Below, in pieces: positions 53,424 to 61,150 of a DNA stretch of 64,000 bases. The notes under the pieces are model-generated. The model made no database searches and had not been told where the DNA came from. It saw only the letters and a list, made by a program, of their open reading frames with translations. The stretch comes from Nitrospira sp. Lineage in GTDB: Bacteria; Nitrospirota; Nitrospiria; Nitrospirales; Nitrospiraceae. The DNA lies in contig CP092079.1 of the NCBI GenBank assembly GCA_022226955.1, positions 1,395,053 to 1,459,052 of the forward strand. The letters run 5' to 3'. Made by a program: the position numbers and the translations under genes. Every line of letters starts with the position of its first letter. Within the stretch, counting starts at the first letter, position 1.

Positions 53424-54227
53424 ATGGCTTCTCGCACCGTACCTCAAGTTCTCACCATCGCCGGCTCCGACTCCGGCGGCGGCGCCGGCATTCAGGCGGA
53501 CCTCAAGTCGATGTCGGCCAACGGCACCTTCGCCATGTCGGTGATCACCGCCGTGACGGCGCAGAATACGGAAGACGTAACCGATGTGTTCGAGTTGCCA
53601 ACCTCCATCATTGCCGCACAGCTCGATGCCGTCTTCGACGACTTCGACGTCTCCGCCGTCAAAACTGGCATGCTGTCTTCCACACCGGTTGTTGAGCTTG
53701 TGGCAAAAATACTCACCATCCAAAAAGCGGCGAATCTGGTCGTTGACCCAGTGATGGTTTCTAAATCAGGGCGGGCGCTGTTGAAACCGGATGCGATTGA
53801 GGCGCTGAAGAAACTGCTGTTCCCCCTGGCCCTCGTCGTCACGCCAAACATTCATGAAGCTCAGCAGCTCTCCGGCCTGGCCATCGGCAACTTGGCCGAT
53901 GCGAAGCGCGCGGCGAAAATCATCCACGGCTTCGGCCCCAAGTATGTCCTCATCAAGGGCGGCCATCTGCTGACCGAGCGTGCCACCGACCTGCTCTACG
54001 ACGGCCGGTTCTTCAATATCTATAAGGGTGAGTTCATCGATACGCCGCATACGCACGGTACAGGCTGCACCTTCGCTTCAGCCCTCGCAGCCCAGCTGGC
54101 CCGCGGCAAGGCAGTAACAGACGCCGTACAGGCTGCCAAGGCCTACCTCACAGAGACAATCCGCCATAGCCTTGCCATTGGGCATGGCACCGGCCCGACC
54201 AATCATTTTTACTTTCTCGAAGCATAG
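53424..54227 (+). CDS. thiD: Hydroxymethylpyrimidine/phosphomethylpyrimidine kinase
   Basis: The 267-residue enzyme carries out the two phosphorylations of HMP to HMP-PP in thiamine synthesis. Blocks: LTIAGSDSGGGAGIQADLKSM, VITAVTAQNT, VKTGMLSS, VDPVMVSKSG, VTPNIHEAQQLSG, and the anion hole HTHGTGCTFASALAA with the catalytic Asp/Cys pair region. It probably uses HMP from TenA activity. Confidence 0.95.
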   Translation: MASRTVPQVLTIAGSDSGGGAGIQADLKSMSANGTFAMSVITAVTAQNTEDVTDVFELPTSIIAAQLDAVFDDFDVSAVKTGMLSSTPVVELVAKILTIQKAANLVVDPVMVSKSGRALLKPDAIEALKKLLFPLALVVTPNIHEAQQLSGLAIGNLADAKRAAKIIHGFGPKYVLIKGGHLLTERATDLLYDGRFFNIYKGEFIDTPHTHGTGCTFASALAAQLARGKAVTDAVQAAKAYLTETIRHSLAIGHGTGPTNHFYFLEA

Positions 54228-54236
54228 GGAGCGGCA

Positions 54237-55529
54237 ATGTCTCGACTGCCTGGACGGCCGCTCACTTTCCTTCTGACCGGATTCTCATGGCTCATGCTGG
54301 CGTCGCTCGTTGGGCTCGCGATCCTGGTCGGCCTGGTGCGAGGCACGCCGCTACCTCACTGGATCCGCCATGCCCATGTGCATGCGGCCCTCGTGGGCGG
54401 CGTGGCGCAAATGATTCTAGGTGCGGCGCTCATCTTTATCTCGCCACTCCTCCTGACCGGCCGCACCCAGCGCGAGTCGCATCCGCTCCTATTTTTGACG
54501 ATCAACGGCAGCGCGATCGGCATGGTCGTGGGATTCGGACTCCATAACTATCCGATGATCGGCATCAGCGGACTCTTTGTCGTGGCATCGTTTCTCTGGA
54601 TTGCGCGCGACACCTGGCTGCAAGCCAGGCAAAGCCTCAACGCCCCTCCGCTGAACCTCTGGTATTACGCGCTGGCTGTGCTGGCGCTCTTCGGCGGGTT
54701 GGCCTGCGGAGAAGCCATGGCCTTCGCCTGGGCGCCAGAATCGTTCGGCTATATTCGACTCGCCCATATTCACCTCAATCTGCTCGGCTTTATTACTCTG
54801 GCCATCGTCGGCACGATGCATAATCTGCTGCCGACGGTGTTGAACGCGCCGCTCTACAGCCCCCGGCTCGCCCGCATCGTCATGTGGCTGTTCCCGCTGG
54901 GGCTCGTGGTGCTGATCGCAGGATTCATGAATTCCTCCGTGGCGACCGAGATCGCCGGAGGATGTCTGCTGCTGCTCAGTGCGCTCCTCTATGCTTTGAA
55001 TCTGTTCACCACCTGGCTGCGCTCGAACCATCACGGCACTGCGGCATCGGATCACCTCCTGGTCGCGACGTTTTTCCTGGTGATCACACTAGTGCTCGGC
55101 ATACTCGTCGCCGCCAACAACCTCGGCGCCACGCCTATCATGCCCTTTGGGTCACTACATCTTGTGGCCTATACGCACATGGCACTGATCGGATTTATTT
55201 TGCAAACAATCGTCGGCGCGCTCTCTCACCTCGTTCCAGTCACGCTTGCGGTGCGCCGTGCGCCAAGTCCAAAGAAGCGAGGCCCCTACCTCGAATATGT
55301 AACGGGTGTCCTCAATCGCTGGAGAACCGTACAAGTGGCGAGCCTCAGCATGGGGACGATGGGACTGGCCCTGCTGGCCTCGCTGACCTGGAACGTCCCC
55401 CTTTCCTCACCCTATGTCCAAAGCGCCATGTGGACTTCGTGCGGGCTGTTGTTGACCGGCCTGACCGTCTTCTCTGTCAAACTGGTCACCGTTCTTTTGG
55501 CCGAACCGGAACAAACCATCGACTCTTAA
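54237..55529 (+). CDS. Haem-copper-oxidase subunit I-like membrane protein
   Basis: The 430-residue protein has about 12 membrane helices. Histidines sit inside helices: HAHVHAALVGGV (about 42-50), RLAHIHLNLLGF, GTMHNLLPTV, YTHMALIGFI and LSHLVPVTL. The order recalls the COX1/NorB superfamily or NnrS-like proteins, with possible haem ligands in several helices. The tyrosine or cross-linked residues of true oxidases and partner subunits are not evident, so catalysis is uncertain. It may be a haem or NO-responsive protein. It begins 9 bases after thiD. Confidence 0.65.
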   Translation: MSRLPGRPLTFLLTGFSWLMLASLVGLAILVGLVRGTPLPHWIRHAHVHAALVGGVAQMILGAALIFISPLLLTGRTQRESHPLLFLTINGSAIGMVVGFGLHNYPMIGISGLFVVASFLWIARDTWLQARQSLNAPPLNLWYYALAVLALFGGLACGEAMAFAWAPESFGYIRLAHIHLNLLGFITLAIVGTMHNLLPTVLNAPLYSPRLARIVMWLFPLGLVVLIAGFMNSSVATEIAGGCLLLLSALLYALNLFTTWLRSNHHGTAASDHLLVATFFLVITLVLGILVAANNLGATPIMPFGSLHLVAYTHMALIGFILQTIVGALSHLVPVTLAVRRAPSPKKRGPYLEYVTGVLNRWRTVQVASLSMGTMGLALLASLTWNVPLSSPYVQSAMWTSCGLLLTGLTVFSVKLVTVLLAEPEQTIDS

Positions 55530-55582
55530 ACCGAATCGCCTGTTACGACATCGACGAACCGACTCTGCGAGCATTGTCCGCC

Positions 55583-56341
55583 ATGGAACAAGATCTTTCG
55601 TTTTCAGACCCTCAGGGCCACCGTATAGCCGCAGTCCTGGCCACGCCCACTAGCACGACAGACCGGATCGCCGTCTTATGCCACGGGTTTCTCTCCGGCA
55701 AACACAGCACCACCAATAAAACGCTGACTCGCCTCCTCAACGCTCAAGGCATCGCGACCTTCGTCTTTGACTTTTTCGGGCAGGGAGATAGCGAAGGTCC
55801 CTTTGAGGCGCTCACGACAACGGCCGCTGTGGCGCAAGCGAGCGCGGCTCTGGATCTCGTCCGACAAAAAGGATATCGGCGGTTGGGGCTGATGGGATCC
55901 AGCTTCGGAGGACTGGTCGCAACGTTAACCGCAGCACAGCGTCACGATCTGGCATGCCTGGCCTTAAAATGCCCCGTCGTGGATTTTGCCGAAGAACTGC
56001 GGCTGACACTCGGAGACGCGGAGATGGCGATCTGGCAATCGACCGACACCATCCCCAATATCATGGGCGGGGCCGAGCGCATCAGACTCCGGTACGCTTT
56101 TTATGAAGACTGCCTCCAGCAGATTGCCTACGAACCTGCCAAAACGATCGCCGCGCCGACCCTGATCGTCCAAGGAGATCAGGACGAATGCATCCCCTTA
56201 CACCAAAGTCGGCAACTGGCCGCCGCGCTAACCTGCCCTCACCGTATGGAAATCCTCCCGGGCGCCGACCACCAGTTCACCAAGCCTGCGGACTTTACTC
56301 GGATGACAACTCTTATTGCCGACTGGCTCGCAACGCACTGA
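55583..56341 (+). CDS. Alpha/beta-hydrolase, cytosolic
   Basis: The 252-residue protein starts at MEQDLSFSDPQGHRI; a longer frame reaching into the upstream gene is a different frame and is rejected. It shows LCHGFLSGKHSTTNKTL, the nucleophile elbow MGSSFGGL, the Asp of QGDQDECIP and the His of GADHQFTKP. It resembles short-chain ester or thioester hydrolases of the BAAT/YqiA type; the substrate is unknown. It precedes a small membrane protein with one base between. Confidence 0.85.
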   Translation: MEQDLSFSDPQGHRIAAVLATPTSTTDRIAVLCHGFLSGKHSTTNKTLTRLLNAQGIATFVFDFFGQGDSEGPFEALTTTAAVAQASAALDLVRQKGYRRLGLMGSSFGGLVATLTAAQRHDLACLALKCPVVDFAEELRLTLGDAEMAIWQSTDTIPNIMGGAERIRLRYAFYEDCLQQIAYEPAKTIAAPTLIVQGDQDECIPLHQSRQLAAALTCPHRMEILPGADHQFTKPADFTRMTTLIADWLATH

Positions 56342-56342
56342 C

Positions 56343-56801
56343 ATGATTCTGGAAGATGAGCGGCGTGAAACGGTTTTGCAGCTCTATCCGATTTTTAAGG
56401 AAGAAGTGTATCGGCGGCGCAACCAAATGATGCGCTGGACTGGAATCGGAGCAGGATCGCTTGTCGCCATACTGTGCATCGTTCTCCTGACACCCGCCGC
56501 ACAGTCGCTCTCAGCGGCATCGCGACTGCTCTTGGCCAGCGCGACGCTCTTGCTGGCTCTCACCTATATGGAGATTGTCCTACAGCAGCACACCCGCCAT
56601 CAGCAGGCGAAACAGCAACTCATCAAGATTGAGCGAACTCTTGGTCTATTCGGAGAATCCTCCAGGCCTAACGATGGCGCGTTCTATCCTGACGCCTGGC
56701 AAACCGAATGGACTCGCGATAGAAGCCTGCTGCAATACATAGCGGTCCTCACTCTTCTGACCGGCATCGTCCTCATTGCCATCCTGCTGCCAAGCCTATA
56801 A
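56343..56801 (+). CDS. Small two-to-three helix membrane protein, unknown
   Basis: The 152-residue product starts at MILEDERRETVLQ, one base after the preceding stop. Hydrophobic segments at about residues 35-57 and 62-80 pair into a hairpin. A soluble charged region (QQHTRHQQAKQQLIKIERTLGLFG) follows, then a C-terminal helix (133-150). No family was recognised. The tight coupling suggests it works with the hydrolase. Confidence 0.65.
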   Translation: MILEDERRETVLQLYPIFKEEVYRRRNQMMRWTGIGAGSLVAILCIVLLTPAAQSLSAASRLLLASATLLLALTYMEIVLQQHTRHQQAKQQLIKIERTLGLFGESSRPNDGAFYPDAWQTEWTRDRSLLQYIAVLTLLTGIVLIAILLPSL

Positions 56802-56932
56802 TCAACCCTGCCTTCCCGATGGCCTCGTAGGGAATGTCATATCACCGTACTATTTCGTTCGAAAAAAATGCACTCCATCTCCAATAACGTACGCGTTCAT
56901 TGACAAGCCTTGATCATCATCACATTAGATCA

Positions 56933-56983
56933 ATGAGTTACACTCATCATCCTCACAGAAAGCAATAGGCACACCTATTGCTT
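56933..56983 (+). promoter_or_regulatory. Two palindromes upstream of the FN3 protein gene
   Basis: ATGAGT-TAC-ACTCAT (56933-56947) is a perfect 6-bp dyad. AAGCAATAGG, four bases, CCTATTGCTT (56960-56983) is a perfect 10-bp stem. The first could be an operator; the second sits 55 bases before the ATG in the likely leader and may form an RNA hairpin. No known riboswitch matches. Confidence 0.4.
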
Positions 56984-57038
56984 GGCAATAAGACTCTTCT
57001 CAATGTAAACCAGAGCCACAAACAAATTCAGGCTGAGC

Positions 57039-57998
57039 ATGACAATTCCAAACCTCTCGTGCGCAACTAGATCACCCATCACCCTCTCCGCATGCGTCTG
57101 GATCCTCACCATGGCAGCCATCGCCCCTACTCTCGCAGGAGAGGCCGCTGCTCCGAAACAACATAGCCTTATTCACCGCCCTGATGCTCCAGTATTGCCA
57201 ATCGTTCCGCGTCCAGAATCTACGAGTACGCCCTCACGACCTGTTGCGGCGGCACCGGCAGTGACAATACCCCCGTCACAAACACTTCACCACAAATTGA
57301 CCAAGAAGCCGACCTCGGCAGTTGTCAGCGCACCTCTTCCGCCCGAACCAATCCCTTCACCGCAAACAAGCCCCAGACTCTCTTCAGCGGGAACCCTTTT
57401 ACCCGCAACACCCCAAAACGGAACCGAGAGTCCATCAAAGAGCATCCCGGCTCCGACCGGCGACCGTACGATTGCCCCGATTGTTCCAATGACGACAAGG
57501 CCGCTTTCGATGTCATCACTGAGCAACGTCGTAGCTCCAACAGCATCTCGAAATGCCGCCGCAGCATCTCCATTGACTGCCGCCGCACAATCGGGTCGTC
57601 CCGCAGCCAGCCTTGCACCTTCTATGTCCAGGCTCGCCCAAATGAGCCCTGGATTAGCAAGCTTACTGCAACCGTCCGCACCTGTGGTTACGCCCACGCC
57701 AACAACTTCACCGCCCGCCACTCCGCCTTCATCCACATCTCCGGGATCCTCTACCGGAAGCGTCACCCTCTCTTGGTCCGCAAACAGCGAAAACGATTTG
57801 GCTGGGTACAAGATCTACCTTGGAACCTCATCTGGGAATTACACCGCTTCAGGATCGCCCACGGTGATTGGGAAAATAACCAGCTACACTGTAACCGGCC
57901 TCCAACGAAACACCACCTACTTCTTCGCCCTCTCCGCCTACGATAGCGCCGGCAATGAAAGTGCATTTTCCGCAGAAGTCAGCAAGAGCATTTTCTAG
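57039..57998 (+). CDS. Secreted FN3-domain protein with Pro/Ser/Thr-rich stalk
   Basis: The 319-residue protein has a signal peptide to about residue 34 (APTLAGEA). A long region rich in Pro, Ser, Thr and Ala (35-230, with short SSPP and TPTPTTSPP-like runs) follows, then one fibronectin type III domain (235-319: VTLSWSANSENDLAGYKIYLG, ITSYTVTGLQRNTTYFFALSAYD). It looks like a cell-surface or envelope protein on an extended stalk. The 3' end is followed by two copies of the dispersed repeat. Confidence 0.8.
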   Translation: MTIPNLSCATRSPITLSACVWILTMAAIAPTLAGEAAAPKQHSLIHRPDAPVLPIVPRPESTSTPSRPVAAAPAVTIPPSQTLHHKLTKKPTSAVVSAPLPPEPIPSPQTSPRLSSAGTLLPATPQNGTESPSKSIPAPTGDRTIAPIVPMTTRPLSMSSLSNVVAPTASRNAAAASPLTAAAQSGRPAASLAPSMSRLAQMSPGLASLLQPSAPVVTPTPTTSPPATPPSSTSPGSSTGSVTLSWSANSENDLAGYKIYLGTSSGNYTASGSPTVIGKITSYTVTGLQRNTTYFFALSAYDSAGNESAFSAEVSKSIF

Positions 57999-58126
57999 CA
58001 GCTAGCGAAAACGATCCCCGGCTTCGTTTCACCTCGGTCACATCCTCACCGTGGCCAAAGGCTGCGCCTGCGGTGTTACCCTCGGCTCCGGCTTCGCCGG
58101 ATGCCCGTTTGACCAGCCACTTCGTT
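57999..58126 (-). repeat. Diverged copy of the dispersed palindromic repeat (copy C')
   Basis: In this orientation the order AGCAG..GAAAACGATC, CGTTTC.CCTCGGTC, ATCCTCACCGT and later CGGCTTCGCCGG parallels copy B on the plus strand. It is degenerate and lies head-on next to copy C. Confidence 0.45.
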
Positions 58127-58252
58127 CAGGATGCTCAAATAGACGATCCAACAAGGCCGCAGGGAGTCTAGCGACTGAGGCGTACCCTCTGAGGTACATC
58201 GCAAGGAGATAGACGACTGAGAACGCCGTTGGGCGCCTATTTCAGCATTCTG
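58127..58252 (+). repeat. Dispersed ~125-bp palindromic repeat, copy C
   Basis: It starts CAGGATGCTCAAATAGACG and ends CGCCTATTTCAGCATTCTG, with CAACAAGGCCGCAGGGA and a GTACC..GGTAC core. Paired changes at the ends (AAATAG with CTATTT) keep the terminal stem. It abuts the stop codon of the minus-strand SUMF1 gene. Confidence 0.8.
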
Positions 58253-59089
58253 TCACGATTTTGCGCAGCGGAAGCCCGTATAGCTATTACGCGTCTCAGG
58301 AGGAAGTTTGAACCGCCCATAGGTGAGAAGATACTTGGGAAGGTCCGACCATGACCCGCCGCGCAACACTTTGAACTGGCCATCCTTCGGCCCCAATGGA
58401 TTGGCCTCTGGACTCTGCTCATAATAATTTGCGCCGTACCAGTCAGAAACCCATTCTCCCACATTCCCAGCCATCTGATACAACCCGAAGGGGCTCTTGC
58501 CGAATTCATACGACTGCACTGGCATCAACGCCTGGCTATAGCTGAATCGCGCCCCGATCGCGAAATTCGCATGCTCATTCGTCGGCAACTGGTTCCCCCA
58601 GGGATACAACCGCGCATCGGCTCCACGTGCCGCCTTCTCCCACTCGGCTTCGGTCGGAAGCCGCTTCCCATTCCAACGGCAATAGCCATCGGCATCCCGC
58701 CAATCCACGCCGATTACAGGCCGATCGCCATGCCGGCTCATGTTGACAGTCTCCCACAACCACGGCGCCGCACGTCCGGATTCGGCAAGAAAGACACCAT
58801 ACTGCGCAGTCGTCACCTCGTACACGTCAATCGAATAGGCGTCGAGAACCACACCATGGCGCGGCCGCTCATCCTCCAACGCCTGCGTGCCGGAAGCCCC
58901 CATTTCAAACGAGCCTTCGGGAATCATCACCATTAGCGTTTCTTGAGGCGGCGCAAGTTCTGCGGGTTTGGATTTGCGAAGGCGATCAAGCTGAGCGAAT
59001 AGTAGAGAGGCACTCAAAACGGAACAGAGGACAAGTAATAAAAGCAGCACCCCGAGCCGTCTCAATAAATAATCCCTCCGACTACCCAA
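58253..59089 (-). CDS. Membrane-anchored SUMF1-fold protein, copy 3
   Basis: The 278-residue protein has an N-terminal membrane helix (about 11-33) and a short linker, then the SUMF1 domain: MIPEGSFEMGASG, VYEVTTAQYGVF, GKRLPTEAEWEKAARG, GNVGEWVSDWY, LRGGSWSDLPK and the terminal GFRCAKS. No Cys occurs in the LRGG-to-GFRCA segment, so it lacks the formylglycine-generating pair. It overlaps the methyltransferase by 28 bases, so the two are coupled. It is less similar to copies 1 and 2 in the middle. Confidence 0.83.
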   Translation of the reverse strand: MGSRRDYLLRRLGVLLLLLVLCSVLSASLLFAQLDRLRKSKPAELAPPQETLMVMIPEGSFEMGASGTQALEDERPRHGVVLDAYSIDVYEVTTAQYGVFLAESGRAAPWLWETVNMSRHGDRPVIGVDWRDADGYCRWNGKRLPTEAEWEKAARGADARLYPWGNQLPTNEHANFAIGARFSYSQALMPVQSYEFGKSPFGLYQMAGNVGEWVSDWYGANYYEQSPEANPLGPKDGQFKVLRGGSWSDLPKYLLTYGRFKLPPETRNSYTGFRCAKS

Positions 59090-59721
59090 TGTCGATCGTC
59101 AGGGACATCGATCAAGAGTCGCGTTAGGTTCATCTGTGCCAATTGGGAACCGACTTCATCTTCCGTAAAAGCGGCCAGCAGCGAATTGTAGAAATCCCGC
59201 CGCAGAATCTCATGCGCCCCGCTGGCGTACTGATCCACGATGGCTTGTGCCGCCTCGGGGGACTCGGGCCGCAGCAGATCCATCACCAGCACCGGCGAGC
59301 CGGGCTTCACAAACAGCCTCAGCTTGTGCCAGAACTGCAATGGGTTAGGCAGGTGGTGGAGCAGGCTATTGGAAATCACCGCATCGGCCTGATTGGCTCC
59401 GGCAAGATCCTCAAACCGCTCGCACCGAATAGTCATCCGATCGGACAATCCCGCCTGGCGAACGGCCTGCTCTGCCAAATCGACCATCGGCCGAGAGGCA
59501 TCGATACCCGTCATCCGGCATTCCGGCAACAGGCCAGCCAGCCGCACCGCAATATCGCCGGGGCCGCACCCCAGATCGAAAATATGGCCGTGAGAAAAAT
59601 CCGGGAAGTATTCTCGAAACAACTCGACGAACCGTTGATTCTCCGCGAGGAAATCCGCTTCGGCATAGACTTTGGCCTGCAACGGATCGTCCATCAATTC
59701 CGGCTCAAGCGTGCGATTCAT
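59062..59721 (-). CDS. Class I SAM-dependent methyltransferase
   Basis: The 219-residue protein has the Rossmann-like SAM fold: motif I HIFDLGCGPGDIAVRLAG, the acidic loop MTGIDASRPMVDLA, and motif IV ADAVISNSLLHHLPNPLQF. The acceptor is unknown; small-molecule or lipid acceptors are possible. It directly precedes SUMF1 copy 3 with overlap, a pairing that suggests a joint role. Confidence 0.85.
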   Translation of the reverse strand: MNRTLEPELMDDPLQAKVYAEADFLAENQRFVELFREYFPDFSHGHIFDLGCGPGDIAVRLAGLLPECRMTGIDASRPMVDLAEQAVRQAGLSDRMTIRCERFEDLAGANQADAVISNSLLHHLPNPLQFWHKLRLFVKPGSPVLVMDLLRPESPEAAQAIVDQYASGAHEILRRDFYNSLLAAFTEDEVGSQLAQMNLTRLLIDVPDDRHWVVGGIIY

Positions 59722-59734
59722 ATTATCCCTACTT

Positions 59735-60226
59735 TCAATTGACTGCTCCTGTCACGTCCACCTGATCGCCCGGCCGAACGACCCCCTCCCTCAACACCTT
59801 GGCATACACTCGACTCCAGCCCGGATGCGTTTCTTGCGAGATGCGATGAAAATCTCCGTCATGAAACCATGGCGCATTGTAACGGCATGGTGTGGTGTAA
59901 CTCATCACTTCCAGCGCAAGGTCTGGTCCGATGCTCAGTCTGACACCGGGCTGTATTCCCTCCCAATCCACTCCGGCCAGCGTCAGATTCTCCCCTGAAA
60001 AACCCGGCTCGATGGAATGGCCCGCTTGCTGTAATCGCTCAATCACCTCCAGCGAATACACACAGACCGCGCGATCCGGGCCGCCGTGAAATTTCAGATT
60101 GCGCTGGCGATCCCCCTCGACACCCCGCACAGTCACCAGGGCTTCACGCACCGGCTTTTTCGGCACCCCGCCATCCGAAACACTGATTTGATGAATATGA
60201 GGATAGGGAGGACGCCCGTTCTTCAT
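59735..60226 (-). CDS. MOSC-domain protein
   Basis: The 163-residue protein matches stand-alone MOSC domains (YiiM-like): IHQISVSDGGVPKKPV, GVEGDRQRN, FHGGPDRAVCVYSLEVIERLQ, and PGFSGENLTLAGVDW. A single Cys in DRAVC corresponds to the conserved Cys region where molybdenum cofactor or sulfur is handled. It may act in metal-sulfur chemistry or amine-oxime reduction. It begins 3 bases after prmA ends. Confidence 0.88.
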   Translation of the reverse strand: MKNGRPPYPHIHQISVSDGGVPKKPVREALVTVRGVEGDRQRNLKFHGGPDRAVCVYSLEVIERLQQAGHSIEPGFSGENLTLAGVDWEGIQPGVRLSIGPDLALEVMSYTTPCRYNAPWFHDGDFHRISQETHPGWSRVYAKVLREGVVRPGDQVDVTGAVN

Positions 60227-60229
60227 GAC

Positions 60230-61105
60230 TTACCCCTGTCCTTCACAGGGCTCAGATCGGCCAAGCTCCAGCGCCACCCAGCCCTCCTGCTCGCGCCGAT
60301 GAATCGGATACAGCCCAGAAGAAGCATACTGCGCCATGACTTCATCCACTTGCTCGACCAACAGGCCTGAAAAAAAGAGCCGCGAGCCAGCCAAGCCATA
60401 GGCGGCTAACTCATCGGCCAAGAGCAAGAGCGTCTGCCGATCGATATTCGCAACCACCAGATCCGGCGTCATGCCCTCGGGCACGTCGAACAGTGTTCCA
60501 CAGATCAGTTCCAATTCTGAACCGAACGCATTCTGGCTTGCGCATTCCAACGCACAGTCCACCGCCACTGGATCGATCTCGACACCGACCGCCGACCGCG
60601 CGCCCAGCCGCAAGGCCGCCATCGCGAGAATGCCGCTGCCGGCACCGACATCGAGTACGACTTCGCCGCCACGGATCAGCTCCTCCAACCACTCCAGTAA
60701 CATGCGAGTCGTCGCATGATGCCCTGTACCAAAGGCCTGCTTGGGATCGAGGATCACGTCGAGATCGCCGGCCAGTAATGACGCGGACTCCCAACTGGGC
60801 CGAATGACTAACCGGCGCCCGACCCGGAGTGGCTTGACCGACTGCGCCCACTGACGATTCCAATCCTGATGCGGCAGATCCCCGACCTGAACGGCCCCGC
60901 TGCTCCGCCCGGAAGGATCGAGCCGATCCAGCGCCGCGCGGACCTGTCCCAACTGGTCACTGCTCCAATGCTCCCGAGACCAATAGAGATGGGTGACCCC
61001 TTGATCCTCCCATGCGCCACGCACATGGGGATCGCCCAGCATCCCAAGCAATTCTCCAGGATCGACGGCGCTATGAATACTCACATCGACCCATTCCTGC
61101 ATCAT
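60230..61105 (-). CDS. prmA: Ribosomal protein L11 methyltransferase
   Basis: Start at MMQEWVDVSIHS gives 291 residues, as usual for PrmA; the frame from 61171 extends past the promoter. Blocks include RLVIRPSWE, DPKQAFGTGHHATTRMLLEWLE, motif I VLDVGAGSGILAMAALRLGA and motif IV VVANIDRQTLLLLA. It trimethylates L11 in the 50S subunit. It is divergent from the MutS-like gene. Confidence 0.93.
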   Translation of the reverse strand: MMQEWVDVSIHSAVDPGELLGMLGDPHVRGAWEDQGVTHLYWSREHWSSDQLGQVRAALDRLDPSGRSSGAVQVGDLPHQDWNRQWAQSVKPLRVGRRLVIRPSWESASLLAGDLDVILDPKQAFGTGHHATTRMLLEWLEELIRGGEVVLDVGAGSGILAMAALRLGARSAVGVEIDPVAVDCALECASQNAFGSELELICGTLFDVPEGMTPDLVVANIDRQTLLLLADELAAYGLAGSRLFFSGLLVEQVDEVMAQYASSGLYPIHRREQEGWVALELGRSEPCEGQG

Positions 61106-61150
61106 AAGTTCTCTCTCGCAATCGATTGACGGAACCGATCTCTTCCCAGT

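Noticed and set aside
56880-57038. Possible cyclic-di-GMP (GEMM) riboswitch before the FN3 gene
   Set aside because: The hairpins present do not match the GEMM core; only generic palindromes are supported.
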